NCBI GenBank assembly: GCA_963580285.1
Contig: OY757011.1
Coordinates: 162,923,908 to 162,987,907, forward strand
Reading direction: 5' to 3'
Origin: Lucinisca nassula
Lineage: Eukaryota > Mollusca > Bivalvia > Lucinida > Lucinidae
DNA length: 64,000 nucleotides
A model generated the notes under the pieces. That model had not been told where the DNA came from. It saw only the letters and a list, made by a program, of their open reading frames with translations, and made no database searches. Shown here one piece after another: positions 1 to 12,055 of this stretch. How positions within the stretch are numbered: the stretch's first letter is position 1; every line of letters starts with the position of its first letter. Made by a program: the position numbers and the translations under genes.

Positions 1-164
1 ATGTCAAATGAATATACAGTATATAAACTTGTTTAGCTTGACACGCATGATAAGCATGAACTGCCATCGGCACATTCCAAAGTGTTGGCTTAGCGAGATA
101 AAGAGATTAAAGAATTCAGTTACGCAACCGGGAAAAATATTTATTACGCTCTGTCAAGGATCAC

Positions 165-494
165 ACCGGCCCCGATAGCTCAGTTGGTAGAGTGTCCGCT
201 CCGGGGAACGGGAGGTCTCGGGTTCGATCCCGGGCCGCGACATGCCAAAGTCGTTAAAAATGGTACTAGCTGCTCCTCGCTTGGCACTCAGATTTACGGG
301 GTAGAGCTAGGACTGGTCGATCCAGTGTCAGGATAATGTGACTGGGTGTGGTATCATGTAATGTGTCTGGGACATGATACTTCAGTGAGGCAGCACTATA
401 AACGTGAGCATTGAGCTCCCTGTCGCAACCAGACACCGTCGTGATATGACTGAAAAATTGTTGAAAGCGACGTTAAACCCGAATTCACACACAC
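165..494 (+). mobile_element. Full-length tRNA-derived SINE (family S1)
   Basis: The head (168-240) is tRNA-like, with an A box GATAGCTCAGTTGGTAGAG and a B box GGTTCGATCCC as internal pol III promoter. A ~200 bp tRNA-unrelated body follows, then a tail ending GCGACGTTAAACCCGAATTC(AC)n. It is flanked by a 13 bp target site duplication, TGTCAAGGATCAC at 152-164 and TGTTAAGGATCAC at 495-507 (12 of 13 match), so both ends are certain. It resembles the V/Meta-type SINEs of molluscs; that family name is from memory. Confidence 0.9.
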
Positions 495-507
495 TGTTAA
501 GGATCAC

Positions 508-1289
508 TGGTCAGCAGGAATTTTAAACATCGATGCAGACGATGTGATCGGTCAACTGCAATAAAACTGATTTTCTAGAGCCGCATGTAAAAGAAATTCA
601 GATTTATTCCAGCTTAAAAGCAAATGATAAAACATATTCATCATTGATTTTCGCGGTAAAAATATTCAAAGACCATGTGCGCCATTAAAAATTGTTTCAA
701 AGGTAAGCCATTTCTAGGGAAGTAATTCAAATTTCTCATAAGCGTTGACCATTGTCCGGTTCCGAACCCTAACCCAGTAATTTTACCATTGAAATCTATT
801 AACGGTACGGTAGTTCGGTACGGCCGCGGACGCTCAGTTACAACAAAGTTAGCCAGGAACCAGCTATCAAAATGGTGTCATACTTGCTGTCTGCTTGTAC
901 GATTTTCTGGATATTTCTGGTTTATCAGCTGGTTTCAATTGAAGTGACTTGTTTGACTGGATGGGCCATGGTATTTACAGCCATTGATTGGTTCTAAACA
1001 CATTTTAGTCAGGGAAATACTGTTATTTACCGGACCTCACATCATCTTGTTTGGAAAACTATTGATCACCATAGTGTAAATGGTTGATCTGTGACAAATA
1101 CGGTCGGCGTTTATAACACGATTCGGTTAATTAACACGGTCTGTTGGTTGGACCCGGAGTTCCGTGTTATAATGAGGTTGAGGTGTAGTACTAAATGTGT
1201 TACCCTCTATAAATAAGGTTGATTATTATTATTATTTATTATTATTATTATCATAAATTTCATGAGAAGCATCATCAAGTAGGGGGAAA
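508..1289. other. Interval without recognised gene
   Basis: No convincing coding region or complete repeat seen. A (TTA)n microsatellite lies near 1224-1250. The segment at about 1186-1230 (ACTAAATGTGTTACCCTCTATAAATAAGG) recurs at about 58778-58808, so part of it is repeated DNA. Confidence 0.5.
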
Positions 1290-2387
1290 GGCTGCATAAA
1301 ATAGTCAACTACATACAGCCTTCTAACCATACCCCTGGGGCCAAAATTGGCCTCACCCCTTGGGCTCATCAGCTCCCATAAACTTATAAAAGGAAAAACT
1401 TCAAAAATCCACAGGGCCCAGAGCCAAGATATTTAGTATGTAGCAACGGCAAATGGTCACCTACATAAATCCTACCAATCATGCCCCTCGGGTCCAAATG
1501 GGCCACACCCTGGGGCCCCTTTACTCCCATAGACTCATAATAGATAAAAGCTAAAAACCCATCGGGGCTTGAAGAAATATATGGGCTGCATGATGCTTCC
1601 ACGCAGAGCTGAAACAGACCCACACACGAGTACTGGTAAACCGCTTAGAGGATCTAAGCCTGCCCAGGCAAAGTGGTGCGAATCGGCCCGGCTTGAAAGG
1701 GCGGCAGGGCTTGAGACATCATTTTATCTCAATGTCGGATAAAAGTCCCACAAAATTGGAAGCAACGTCTCCAAAATTACCTTTACAGTGTTGACAGGGA
1801 CGTTAAACCTCAAAAAAAACAAACATTGCTTAGATATTTAGTATCTAGCAACATAAATAGTCACCTACATAAAATTCTGCTAACCCTGCCCCTGGGGTCA
1901 AAATTGGCCATGCCTGAGCTCATCAGCTCAGCTCCCATAGACTTATAATGGAAAAAAATAAATAAAAAATCTTCTTCTCTGAAACCGTAAGGCCCATAGC
2001 TTAGATATTTAGTATGTAGCAATGTCAAGTGGCCACCTACATAAATCCTGCCAATTATGCCCCTGGGATCCAAATTGGCCACGCCCATGGGCCCATTAGC
2101 TCCCATAGACTTATAATGGGAAAAAAACTTCAAACGTCTTCTACTCTGAAACCATTAGTCCCAGAGCTTAGATATTTAGAATGTAGCAACATGAAATGGT
2201 CACCTTAATAAATCCTGCCAGCCATGCCCCATTGGTTAAAATTGGCCCCACCAATGGGCCTATTAGCTACCATAGACAGGTAAACAAACATGTCTCGCCT
2301 TTCTTCACAGTTTCTTTGTTTTTTCTAAACATCACTAATGATTTTCTGGTACGCAGGTGAGCGATACAGGGCCATTTGGCCCTCTTG
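1290..2387 (+). mobile_element. 5'-truncated Helentron-like tandem-core element
   Basis: Four degenerate units of ~168 bp are seen, marked by AGATATTTAGTATGTAGCAAC near 1418, 1830, 2005 and 2170. The element ends at 2355-2387 in CAGGTGAGCGATACAGGGCC and the hairpin GGGCCATTTGGCCC followed by CTCTTG, the same 3' end as the copies at 25170-28621 and 36479-40420. The 5' hairpin is missing. A SINE sits inside at 1561-1826. Confidence 0.65.
1561..1826 (+). mobile_element. SINE-like element S3, copy a
   Basis: Family S3 runs from GCCCATCGGGGCTTGAAG through TGCATGATGCTTCCACGCAG and GGTTTCATTGGG to a tail GGGGACGTTAAACCTCAAATCAAACAAAC. This copy lies in the tandem array 1290-2387 and has lost part of its middle (the cattggtttcattggg segment). 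At least 15 full or partial copies occur in the window. I see no clear tRNA boxes, so calling it a SINE rests on its length, (CAAA)n tail and 5'-truncated copies. Confidence 0.8.
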
Positions 2388-2606
2388 TTTGAATAACAGT
2401 GTCCAATGAATTTGTCAAATTCTATAGGTACCTCCATAAAGACTAACACCCATCTAGACGTTTATCCACCGTTTATAGCAACATTTCCTGTATGAAAGAA
2501 AGATACTACTTTTCAATGATTGTTACTAAACATTGGAGAGTGTGCCAGTAATTTAGATAGAAACTGTGCAGCCTACTTACTTATTGTTTCCATAGCAACA
2601 GTTTTT

Positions 2607-5241
2607 AGCTCACCAGAGCCGAAGGCTCCGGGGGAGCTTATAGGATAGGCAGTTGTCCGGCGTCGTCGTCGTCGTCGTTGTCGTTGTCGTCGTCTTCTTC
2701 TCTGAAGCCACTGGACCGATTCAGCCCAAATTTTATCTGTAGCATCCTTGGGCTGGGGGATTGAAAGTTTGTGTTTTTTATGAAAATCGGCCCATTAGTT
2801 TGGTTGCTATGGCAACTTAGAGTTTCCATAGACTTATAATGGGGAAAATTAAAAAAATGGCATTTACTGCCAAGTCATTGCAGATATTTGGACAAAACTT
2901 TTATAGAAATGTTTCTTGAGTAAAATTCTTTCAGCCATATGCTTTTATGCCAACCTGAGGGTCCCCCAGGTTGTGCCGGGGCCATGCCCCACCCCCTCCA
3001 CTTCATAAAAGGCCATATATCTCAGAAACCATTCAGATCCCGACCCCTAAACCATATATATTCTTGTTCCTATTGATAAGACGCATTTAGTAACACCAAC
3101 CTTGGGGTCCTCAGGGATGCGCCGAGGTCATGCCCCACCCCCTCCACTTAATAAAAGGCCCAATATCTCGGAAACCATTCAGATCCCCACCCCTAAACCA
3201 TATATATTCTTGTTCCTTATGATAAGACCCATTCAGTGACATCAACCTGGGAGTCCCCTGGATGCGCCGGGGCCATGCCCCACCCCCTCCATTTCATAAA
3301 AGGCCCAATATCTCGTAAACCTTACAGATCCCCGCCCCTAAACCATATATATGCGTGCTTCTTATGATAAGACACATTCATTGACGCCAACCTGGGGGTC
3401 CTCAGAGATGCGCTGGGGCCTTGCCCCACCCCTCCACTTCACAAAAGGCCATATATCTCAGAAACTGTTCAGATCCCCACCCCTAAACCATATATATTCT
3501 TGTTCCTATTGATAAGACGCATTCAGTAACACCAACCTGGGGGTCGTCAGGGATGCGCACAGGTCAGGCCCCACCCCCTCAACTTTATAAGAGGCCCAAT
3601 ATCTCGGAAACCATTCAGATTCCCACCCCTAAACCATATATATTCTTGTTCCTTTTGATAAGACCCATTCAGTGACATCAACCTGGGAGTCCCCTGGATG
3701 CACCGGGGCCATGCCCCACCCCCTCCATTTGATAAAAGGCCCAATATCTCGGAAACCTTACAGATCCCCACCCATAAACCATATATATGCTTGCTTCTTA
3801 TGATAAGACACATTCATTGACACCAACCTGGGGGTCCTCAGAGACGCGCTGGGGCCTTGCCCCACCCCTCCACTTCAAAAAAGGCCATATATTTCAGAAA
3901 CTGTTCAGATCCCCACCCCTAAACCATATATATTCTTGTTCATTATGATAAGACGCATTCAGTAACACCAACCTGGGGGTTCCCAGGGATATGCTGGGGC
4001 CATGCCCCACCCCCTCCATTTCATAATATCACAATATCTCGGAAACCCTACAGATGATGCTTCCACGCAGAGCTGAATCCGGCTTGCACACTAGTACTGG
4101 TAAACCGCTAAGAGGATCTAAGCCTGTCCAGGAACCGCGGTGTGAGGCGGACCGTCCATGCTAATAAACCTATTGGTTTCATTGAGCGACAGGGCTTGAG
4201 ATGTCATTTCATCTCAATGTCGGGTAAAAGTCCTACGAAATTGGAAGCAACGTCTCCAAAATGACCTTTACAGTGTTGACGGGGACGATAAACCTCAAAT
4301 CAAACAAACAAAACCCGTTAACCATATATAGTCTTGTTCCTTATGATAAGGCACATTCATTGACACCAACCTGGGAGTCTCCCTGGGCCTTGCCCCACCC
4401 CTCCACTTCACATAAGGCCTTATATCTCAGAGAATGTTCTTAGCCCCACCCTAAACCATATATATTCATCTTTCTTATGATAAGACGCATTCAGTGACAC
4501 CAGCTTGGGAGTCCCCGGGGCACGCCCAGGCCATGCCACACCGCTTTACTTCATTAAAAGCCATATATATCAGAAATAGTTCAGATCCCCACCCCTAAAC
4601 CATATACTTGTTCCTTATGATAAGACTCGTTCAATCACACCAACCTGGAGGTCTCTTTGTGCTGAGGCAATGTGCCCCGCCCTTCCATTTCATAAAAGGC
4701 TTTATATTTCAGAAACCATTCAAATCCCCACCCCATAATCATATATGTTCTTGTTCCTTATTATTAGCACACCTACTGTAGCGGGGTCCGCAGGGGCCAT
4801 TCCTATTTCATAAAAGGGCCTCAAATCTCTGAAACCGGTCAGATTCCCAGCACTGAACCATATATATACTTGGTCCTTATGATAAGACACATTTAGGGAC
4901 AACAGTTTGGGCTTTCCTGGGATCAACAGGGCATGCCCCAACCCCTCAACTGTTAAAGAGGCCTTACAGATCCCCACTGCTAAACCATATATATTTTTGT
5001 TTCTTATGATAAGACGCATTTAGTGATACCAACCAGGGCTCCATTGGGTCCATGCCCCACCCCCTCTACTTCATAAAAGGCCTAACTTTTCAGATGCTGA
5101 GTCCACATGGGTGCTCATTTGGACATGGGGGTTCATTTGGTGGATTAAAATGATATCATGTTAAAATACATGGCTGCCATTGGGCAGGATGGGCAGTGCC
5201 CACCTGAGCTCTGGTGAGCATAGTGGCCCATGGGCCTCTTG
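2607..5241 (+). mobile_element. Helentron-like tandem-core element, subfamily 2, complete
   Basis: It starts with AGCTCACCAGAGC after five T, as the arm of a hairpin closing with GGCTCCGGGGGAGCT. A (GTC)n-rich stretch follows, then about 14 units of ~146 bp (unit mark CCACCCCTAAACCATATATATTC). It ends GAGCTCTGGTGAGC, hairpin TGGCCCATGGGCC, CTCTTG, then T7. The 5' terminal GCTCACCAGAG is exactly complementary to subterminal CTCTGGTGAGC at the 3' end: an asymmetric terminal inverted repeat. A SINE (4050-4311) sits in the array. Confidence 0.75.
4050..4311 (+). mobile_element. SINE-like element S3, copy b
   Basis: 5'-truncated S3 copy starting at GATGATGCTTCCACGCAGAG and ending GGGGACGATAAACCTCAAATCAAACAAAC, inserted in a ~146 bp unit of the surrounding tandem array. 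Confidence 0.85.
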
Positions 5242-5696
5242 TTTTTTTCTGTCAGGGGTAGAATTACTCCGCCCACCTCTAATAATGTATTAATTCAATT
5301 GGGACATGTAAACATATTTGGTTTCTCAGCTGTCCATTATTCATACTAAAAAGATATTAGAGTAACCAAAATTAAATAGATTATAAGAGAAAATCTTAAT
5401 CATTCAGAATAAGAAGAAATTTGGGAGCCAGCACAGTTTTGAAGCCATTTTTGAGACAGGGTACTCTAAACGAAGAATATACCAGAGCTATGCATGGCAA
5501 GATTTCTAAAAAAAATGCTATATTTGTTATTGGCAACGAATAAATAATACCATCTAGTAAACATAACATGCATTGGATCATTTATTTTTAAGTAATTTGA
5601 TCTAGAAATGTACGAGTAGTTACAGATTTACAGACATCACAATGTCAAACAGTTTTGGGAACTCATTTATAGCCACTGAGTGTATAAGCGGTTGTT
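5242..5696. other. Interval without recognised gene
   Basis: AT-rich sequence between a Helentron-like element and a MITE. Open frames here are short and show no family resemblance. Confidence 0.5.
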
Positions 5697-5697
5697 A

Positions 5698-5942
5698 TAT
5701 GAGCCAGCGCATGACAAAATCTACAAGAAGGCATGAGCTACCAGCGAAGACTCGGATCAGCCTACACATTTGCGCAGTCTGATCAGAGTCTTCGCTGATC
5801 GCAAGTACATACTACAGGCTAATATCTGTTCAAAGAGACATAAGTGAACGGTCTTGACATAGAGGATGAGTGCGTATGTTGATTTGAGTCTCTGCTGGTC
5901 ACACCGGCCTTATTGTAGGTTTTGTTATGCGCCGGCTCATGT
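5698..5942. mobile_element. MITE with ~28 bp TIRs (ATGAGCCAGCGCATGAC)
   Basis: The left end ATGAGCCAGCGCATGACAAA is complementary to the right end TTTGTTATGCGCCGGCTCAT. The centre holds a second imperfect palindrome (AGCGAAGACTCGGATCAG / CTGATCAGAGTCTTCGCT). About 245 bp with no coding capacity. A related arm, ATGAGCCTGCGCATGGCAAA, occurs inverted at both sides of the duplicated unit at 32-46 kb. Confidence 0.75.
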
Positions 5943-6093
5943 GAGAGCATAATAAGGGAGATGGGAGAATGCTTTAAATTTAAGTTAGCCATTAATTCCA
6001 AAAATTGTCATAAACATCTCCTGTTGTGATTACTTCTATAGTTTCTAAATATTTCATATGTCAGATCATTTGAATTATCCCATCTTATTGCAG

Positions 6094-7590
6094 ATCAAGG
6101 TCCCCTCCAAGGTACAGGTCAAGGTCATTAGATAGAAGAAGCTTTTCACGCTCAAGGTCATTTACCCCAAGAAGGTTTCGCCCAAGGTCTCCGTCTCCAA
6201 GATACAGCAGATCACCAAGACGTTCTTTCACTCCAAGAAGATCTTTTTCTCCGAGACGATCCTGGACACCAAGAAAATCAAAATCAAGGTCAAGATTCAG
6301 GTCCTTTTCAAGATCACCTAGAAGACAGTTTTCTAGGTCAAGGTCAAGATCTAGAGTGAGACGGTCCTGGTCAAGAGGAAGATCACCATTGAGAGGTAGA
6401 TCTGTCAGTCCACGGTACAGGTCACCACCAAGAGGTCGTTCTCCATTTAGAAGATCAAGATCTAGATCAAGATCAAAAGGAAGATTTTCCTTCAAAAGGT
6501 CTCCAAAGAGATCTCCTGTACGTTCTCCATTCAGAAGGTCTGGTTCAAAAGGGAGAGGCTTTAAGTCAAGATCTCCTGCACCCAAACGCAAACTGACTCC
6601 TGTAAGAAAGTCTCGGTCTCATTCAAGAAGCAGATCTAGATCACAAGAGGCAAAAAAAGAAAATATACCTACAACAGATACCCAAGTTCCAATTAATAAA
6701 TCAGCAAGTGTTGTAGATCAGTTGTTTAACTTAGCAAATAAACCTGCAAGTGAAATTGCTGATGAAAAGGCAAAGAAAATCAGTGTAGTCCTTAGTAACT
6801 CCATTGAATCAGTGAACAATGCTATAGAGAAAAACAGTGTAGAAAAAGAAAAAAGTGTTGAGAGCACAACTGGAGAGGTTTTACAACCAAACATTGAGCC
6901 TGTTAAAGACAATAAAGAAACAAAGGAACCTGAGAAAAAGTCAGATGTGAAAGATAAACAGAAAACAGACAATAAGCCAAAGTCAAGGTCCAGATCAAAA
7001 AGCAAGGATAAAACAGGCTCAAAATCAAGAGGTTCAAAATCGGTGAAACCCCGGTCTCCTCGAAGGAGGAAAAAATCAAAATCTCCACCTAGGATAACAA
7101 GGCCTTTGTCACCAGTAGTTCCAGACTTCAGACGAGGCCGGGGAAGAGCCAGGGGGAGAGGAGGTTTCAGAAGGGATGATAACTGGGGCCCTAATTTTGA
7201 AGGAAGAGATTCAAGACGTGGTGACTTCAGGGGCCCAGACTTTAGAGGTCCTAACTGGGGAAATGAGTTTAGAGGAGGACCTGGTAACTTCAACCCCCCT
7301 CCAGATTTTGCCCCAGAATTTAGAGGCATGAATTATCGAGGTCCACCCCCTCAAGGTCCACCCCCTCCAGGTCCACCCCCTCCGGGCCCAGCCCCTGACT
7401 TTAGGCCACCTGAATTTCCACCAGCACCAGAATTCAGAGGTCCAGAATGGGGTTCAGATTTCCCCCGAGAGCCAACAGGTCGAAGGTCCCCCAACTATCC
7501 AGGACTTCCAAGGGATGGTAGTTTCCCAGGATTGCCAAGAGATGGGAATTTCCCTGCTTTAACAAGAGAGGAATTTGGCTACACTGGAAG
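6094..7590 (+). CDS. Exon A of SR-rich nuclear protein (RBBP6-like candidate)
   Basis: Internal exon of 1497 bp. The acceptor CTTATTGCAG ends at 6093; the open frame uses codons starting at 6095 and the first base completes a codon from an unseen upstream exon. Residues ~1-186 are dense SR/RS repeats (SRSRSF, RSPSPRYSRSPRR). Residues ~187-320 are K/E/S-rich with a short helix-like patch (VVDQLFNLANKPASEIADE). A second RS/basic cluster (PRRRKKSKSPPR) follows at ~320-333, then an RGG/FRG part (RRGRGRARGRGGFRR, repeated FRGP) at ~344-415, a proline-rich run (~416-446) and PGLPRDG repeats. Such composition is typical of nuclear-speckle and RNA-processing factors. The exon appears to end at a GC donor, GGAAG|GCAAGT, because only that end is in phase with exon B. 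The RBBP6 idea rests on overall composition and on motifs in exons B and C, not on a catalytic domain; another SR-rich repetitive protein is possible. Confidence 0.85.
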
Positions 7591-7596
7591 GCAAGT
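7591..7596 (+). other. Probable non-canonical GC splice donor (GCAAGT)
   Basis: The sequence GGAAG|GCAAGT matches the strong consensus needed by GC-AG introns. Cutting here leaves two bases (AG) that join the A at 29869 to form AGA, keeping frame. The two nearby GT candidates (7595, 7608) leave 0 and 1 base and would break the frame. Confidence 0.7.
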
Positions 7597-7806
7597 ATTT
7601 AACACAGGTGTCAGTCAAATAATGAACATTCCTATATGTGCAATAAATTACCTGTTAAAGAGCATTTTGTGCACTTGGCTTTTCAACCCACCTTTCTGTG
7701 GACTGATTGTGAACATGAATGTTTACAGCTCCTGTTACAGCTTTACAGACTTGCATTTTTTTTTCATCAGAATGCATTAATTTGAGGATTTTGTCACATG
7801 TTTGTT

Positions 7807-10800
7807 AGGTCTCCCCCCCAAAAAATTTTTTCAGAGAGACATATTGTTTTTCCCCAGGGCGTCTGTCTGTCACAAATTTGTGTCCGCTCTATAACTTGAA
7901 AACCGTTCAAGCTATCTTCACGAAACTTCATATAAATATTAATCAATATTAGACGATGTGCAGTGCGCAAGAACTATAACTCTCACTTTTATACTTAATT
8001 ATCTCCCTTTAAAGTTTGTCGGTATGTATGTATGTGCAAATTGTGTCCGGTCAATAACTTTCTTATTTTCAGATGGATTTTGAAATTACTTGGCAGAAAT
8101 ATTAACAACCATGAGACGATGTGTGGTGCGCATGAGGCAGGTCAGTACCTCAAAGGTCAAGGTCATACTTAGAGGTCAAAGGTCAAAAATGGGCCCTTTT
8201 TGTGTTTGGTCAATAAGTTTCTTATTTGTTGATAGATTTTGAAATTACTTGGCAAAAATGTTAACTACCATGAGCTGATGTGTAGCACGCATGATCAGGT
8301 TGGTACCTCAAAGGTCAAGGTCATACATAGAGATCAAAGGTCAAAAAAGGGGCCTTTTTTGTGTTTGGTCAATAACTTTCTTATTATAGCCCCGCTTTGA
8401 AAAAGTGGGGCTATATTGGATTTGCCATGTCCTTCTGTCATTCCGTGATTCCGTTAATTTGTGTTGGTTCCATAACTTTGTATCTGCTTAACATATTTTC
8501 ATGAAACTTCACACAAATGTTAAACACCATAAGACAATGTGCAGAGCGAAGGAATTATAACTGTGGATTGCCTACTTTTGGAGTTATTGCCCTTTGAACA
8601 TTTTCCGTAATTCCGTAATTCCGTAATTCCGTAATTCCGTGATTCCGTTAATTTGTGTTGGCTCCATAACTTTGTATCTGCTTAACATATTTTCATGAAA
8701 CTTCACACAAATGTTAAACACCATAAGACAATGTGCAGAGCGAAGGAATTATAACTGTGGATTGCCTACTTTTGGAGTTATTGCCCTTTGAACATTGAAA
8801 AATGGCAATTTTAATTGTGTCCGCTTCATAACTCGAAAACCGTTTGAGATATTTTTAGGAAACTTCACACAAATGTTAAGCACTATGAGACGATGTGCAG
8901 AGTGCAGGAACCATAACTCTGCATTGCTTATTTTTGGAGTTATTGCCCTTTGAACATTGAAAAATGGCAATTTTAACAGTGTCCGCTTCATAACTCGAAA
9001 ACCGTTTGAGATAATTTCATGAAACTTCACACAAATGTTAAGCACTATGACACAATGTGCAGAGCGCAAGAACCATAACTCTGGTTTTCGTATTTTCTGT
9101 GTGTCTGTCTGTGTGTCTGTCTGTGTCTGTTAACAATTTTCGTGTCCGCTCCATAACTTTAAAACCCATTCACATATTTTCATGAAACTTCACACAAACA
9201 TTAAACACCATGAGATGGTGTGCAGAGTGCAGGAACCATAACTCTGGATTGCCTAATTTTTGAGTTATTTCCCTTTGAATATTGAAAAATATCAATTTTA
9301 GCCGTCTTTGCTCGATAACTCAAAAAACGTTTGAGATAATTTTATGAAACTTCACACAAATGTAAAGCACCATATTACGTGTGCAGAGCGCAGGAACCCA
9401 AACTCTGGATTGTCTACTTTTTCAGTTATAGGCTTTTGAATATTAAAAAATGGCAATTTTAACTATGTCCGCTCCATAACCGTTTCTGATATTTTCATGA
9501 AACTTCAAATAAATGAAAAGCACCTTGAGATGATGTGCAGAGTGCAGGAACCATAACTCTGGTTTGCCTACTTTAGGAGTTATTGCCCTTTGAACATTTA
9601 AAAAGGCAATTTTGACTGTGTCGGCTCCATAACTCACAAACCATTTGAGATATTTTCATGACACTTCACACAAGTGTAAAGCACCATGAGACAATGTGCA
9701 GAGCGCAGGAACCCTGACTCTGATTTGCCTACTTTAGGAGTTATTACCCTTTGAACATTGAAAAATGGAAGATGAAATTTAGTATAAACATGGACATTCT
9801 GGTAATGTATCATGCTCATTGAAATGAGGGACAAGGGCTCACAACTCTTAGAGTTTTTCCAGATAATGTAAAATTTTCAACAGTTAATTCTTGTTCATAA
9901 CTGTTTTCTCTGCAGCTTAAATAACTTTCTTCTCTGACAGCGCTGAAGCGGGGCTATAGTCAGATCCTCTGACAGCTCTAGTTTTTAGATGGATTTTGAA
10001 ATTACTTGGCAGAAATGTTAACCACCATGAGACTATGTGTTGGGTGCATGACTCAGGTTGGTACCTCAAAGGTCAAGGTCATACTTAGAGGTCAAAGGTA
10101 AAAAAATGGGCCCTTTTTGTGTTTGGTCAATAAGTTTCTTATTTGTAGATGGATTTTGAAATTACTTGGCAGAAATGTTAACCACAATGAGACGATGTGT
10201 CTCTTGCATGACCCATGTTGGTACCTCAAGTGTCAAGGTCATACTAAGAGGTCAAATGTCAAAAAAGGGCCTTTTTTAGTGTTCAGTCAATAACTTTCTC
10301 ATTCCTGGATAGATTGTGAAATTACTTGGCAGAAATGTTAACCATCATGAGACGATGTTTTGCGCGCTAGACCCAGGTCGGTACCTCCCAAGGTCAAGGT
10401 CATACAAGTAGGTCAAAGGTCACAAAAAGTCTTTTTTTTGTGTGTCCAGTCAACCATGCAGAAAATTTCACCTTCATTAGATGATGAGTCGTGTGCAAAA
10501 CCAAGGTCTATACCTCCAATGTCAGGGTCATTCCTAGAGGTAAAAGGTAAAAAAAAGGTCCTTTTTGTGTACAGTCAATAACTTCCTTATTCTTTGATGG
10601 ATTATGAAATTACTTGGCAGAAATGTTAACAATCATGAGACGTGTTGTACCTCGAAGGTCAAGGCAATACTTAGAGGTCAAAGGTAAAAAAAAGTTTTTT
10701 TTTTTTTTTTGTGCAAGGTCAATAACTTTCTTATTTCTCTATGAACTTTTTAAAGTTACTTTGCAGAAATGTTCATCTTCATTACATGATGTGTTGCACA

Positions 10801-10887
10801 CAAGACCCAGGTCATTACCTCCAATGTCAAGGTCATACTTAGAGGTCAAAAAGGGAGAGACATCTGTGTTTTTGTAGAAAAACAAAT
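7807..10887 (+). mobile_element. Hairpin-capped tandem-core element E, copy 1, interrupted
   Basis: The 5' cap is a decayed hairpin (GGTCTCCCCCC / GAGAGACATATTG) followed by GTCTGTCTGTC. The core has ~165 bp units: TTACTTGGCAGAAATGTTAA, GAGACGATGTGT, TACCTCAAAGGTCAAGGTCA, AAAAAGGGGCC. The 3' end is GAGACATCTGTGTTTTTGTAG then AAAAACAAATTCT, identical in form to the end at 57592-57636. A different element (8385-9982) is inserted in one unit, since the array reads CTTAT before it and TTTAGATGG after it. Confidence 0.75.
8385..9982 (+). mobile_element. Hairpin-capped tandem-core element (TATAGCCCCGC), nested
   Basis: It opens with the hairpin TATAGCCCCGCTTTGAAAAA / GTGGGGCTATA. About nine ~160 bp units follow (CATAACTCGAAAACCGTTTG, TTCATGAAACTTCACAC, GATGTGCAGAGCGCAGGAAC, GAGTTATTGCCCTTTGAAC). 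It ends GAAGCGGGGCTATAGTCAG...CAGCTCTAGTT, where GCGGGGCTATAG can pair with the 5' cap. An early unit is duplicated with a (TTCCGTAA)n run near 8606-8650. Confidence 0.75.
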
Positions 10888-10955
10888 TCTATTTTACTTT
10901 GAAAATAATCTGTACATACCTAAAATTAAATTCGGGCATAGAAATTTGTCTAAAA

Positions 10956-11176
10956 TTAACCCATTTCAGACTGGAAACCCCTAAAAGGGTACCGTGGCAA
11001 ACTGTGCAGGCCCAGATCAGACGCAGCAGAATGCGGCGTCTGATCAGTTCCTCACTGTTTGCAAAAAAGTTCAGCCATTTTCCAAATCAATTTTGAAGAA
11101 ACCACAACCAGACACCCCTGAATTTTGAAATGGACTACAGAAGAAGGAAGATTCCATTCGGTACAAAAAGGGTGAA
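10956..11176 (+). mobile_element. TTAA-flanked MITE (piggyBac-type ends), copy M1
   Basis: TTAACCCATTT...GTACAAAAAGGGTGAA. The left TTAA is intact and the right one is mutated to TGAA. The interior carries GGCCCAGATCAGACGC / GCGGCGTCTGATCAG. TTAA-CCC...GGG-TTAA ends are the known hallmark of piggyBac-mobilised elements. The rest of the family in this window supports the ends. Confidence 0.75.
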
Positions 11177-12042
11177 CCAAGGTTATAAATGTTACAATGA
11201 CATGAAGCAGCCTGTCAAGAATATGTTACAGCAGACCACGGTAGCCCAATCAGATACACATCAGGAGGTCACAGTTTAGTACCAGTTTGGTCGGCAAGAT
11301 TCTTTCTTGGAGAGATCGTTTCTATAGTAATTCTCTCCCTTGCCGATTGAAGAAGGGCAGTTGTCAGTTTCTGGTGAAATATTAGTTAACCCCTTACATA
11401 TAAGCGTTTGGATAGGTTAACTGACCAGCTTGATATGACCTAATTAGTGTTAAACAAGAACACATTCAGTGTTGTCAATTTTGCCAAAAAAAAATGAAGT
11501 ATCAGGTAGCCACTCTTGTCCTTTGGGTTGACCATTGTGTGGCCATCATGATTTTGAATTTAAGGAGAATGGATGCTCCTGGTATATTTTCAGCATTTTG
11601 TACAAGGAAGATGACTAGGAGGACTCCTGTTGATTTTCCTATTGCCTCCTATGCTATGAAAATTGGAAAAAAAAGTCTTCTCTTAAGGATAGACTACACC
11701 ATGATTTTTGTCAATGTTTATGATTTTTTTTTTTTTTCAAAAAGTGTATTTTCATCGACAATTCAACTAGGCTAATACAGAATTTTTGGCAGTCCAATAT
11801 TATTATTAAGGAGATATTTTAGAAAAATAAATTTTAACAGTCAGTGGTGGGATATATTTTGCTGTCAGTTTAAGCATGATGTTCAATGGCCATAAAATTT
11901 TCATGTTCGATAAAGGTTTTTCATAGTACAGCATTTCTAAGGCTATAAATCGTCTCTAATTACTGTCTGTGTTTAGTGTTCTATGAAAAAAAAACAACAT
12001 TACAATTACGATAACACACCCGTGTGACATAGCGCATTCTTT
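11177..12042. other. Intronic interval without recognised gene
   Basis: No coding frame with support. A patch at about 11418-11455 (GACCAGCTTGATATGACCTAATTAGTG) matches the tail of the candidate repeat at 17745-17992, so a small repeat fragment is present. Confidence 0.45.
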
Positions 12043-12055
12043 CATATCTCCAAAA

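Noticed and set aside
168..240. tRNA gene
   Set aside because: A and B boxes are present, but the acceptor stem does not close and the sequence runs on into a SINE body with target duplication.
6085..7329. Minus-strand frames of 168 and 203 codons opposite exon A
   Set aside because: Low-complexity antisense of the SR repeats (LDLDLD). The plus strand has consistent splice sites and phase.
7591..7780. C-terminal extension of exon A to TAA at 7780
   Set aside because: After 7590 the frame turns to AT-rich, hydrophobic sequence unlike the protein. A GC donor in the right phase lies at 7591.
11494..11775. 93-codon frame
   Set aside because: No recognisable domain, AT-rich, ends in poly-T. Likely chance.
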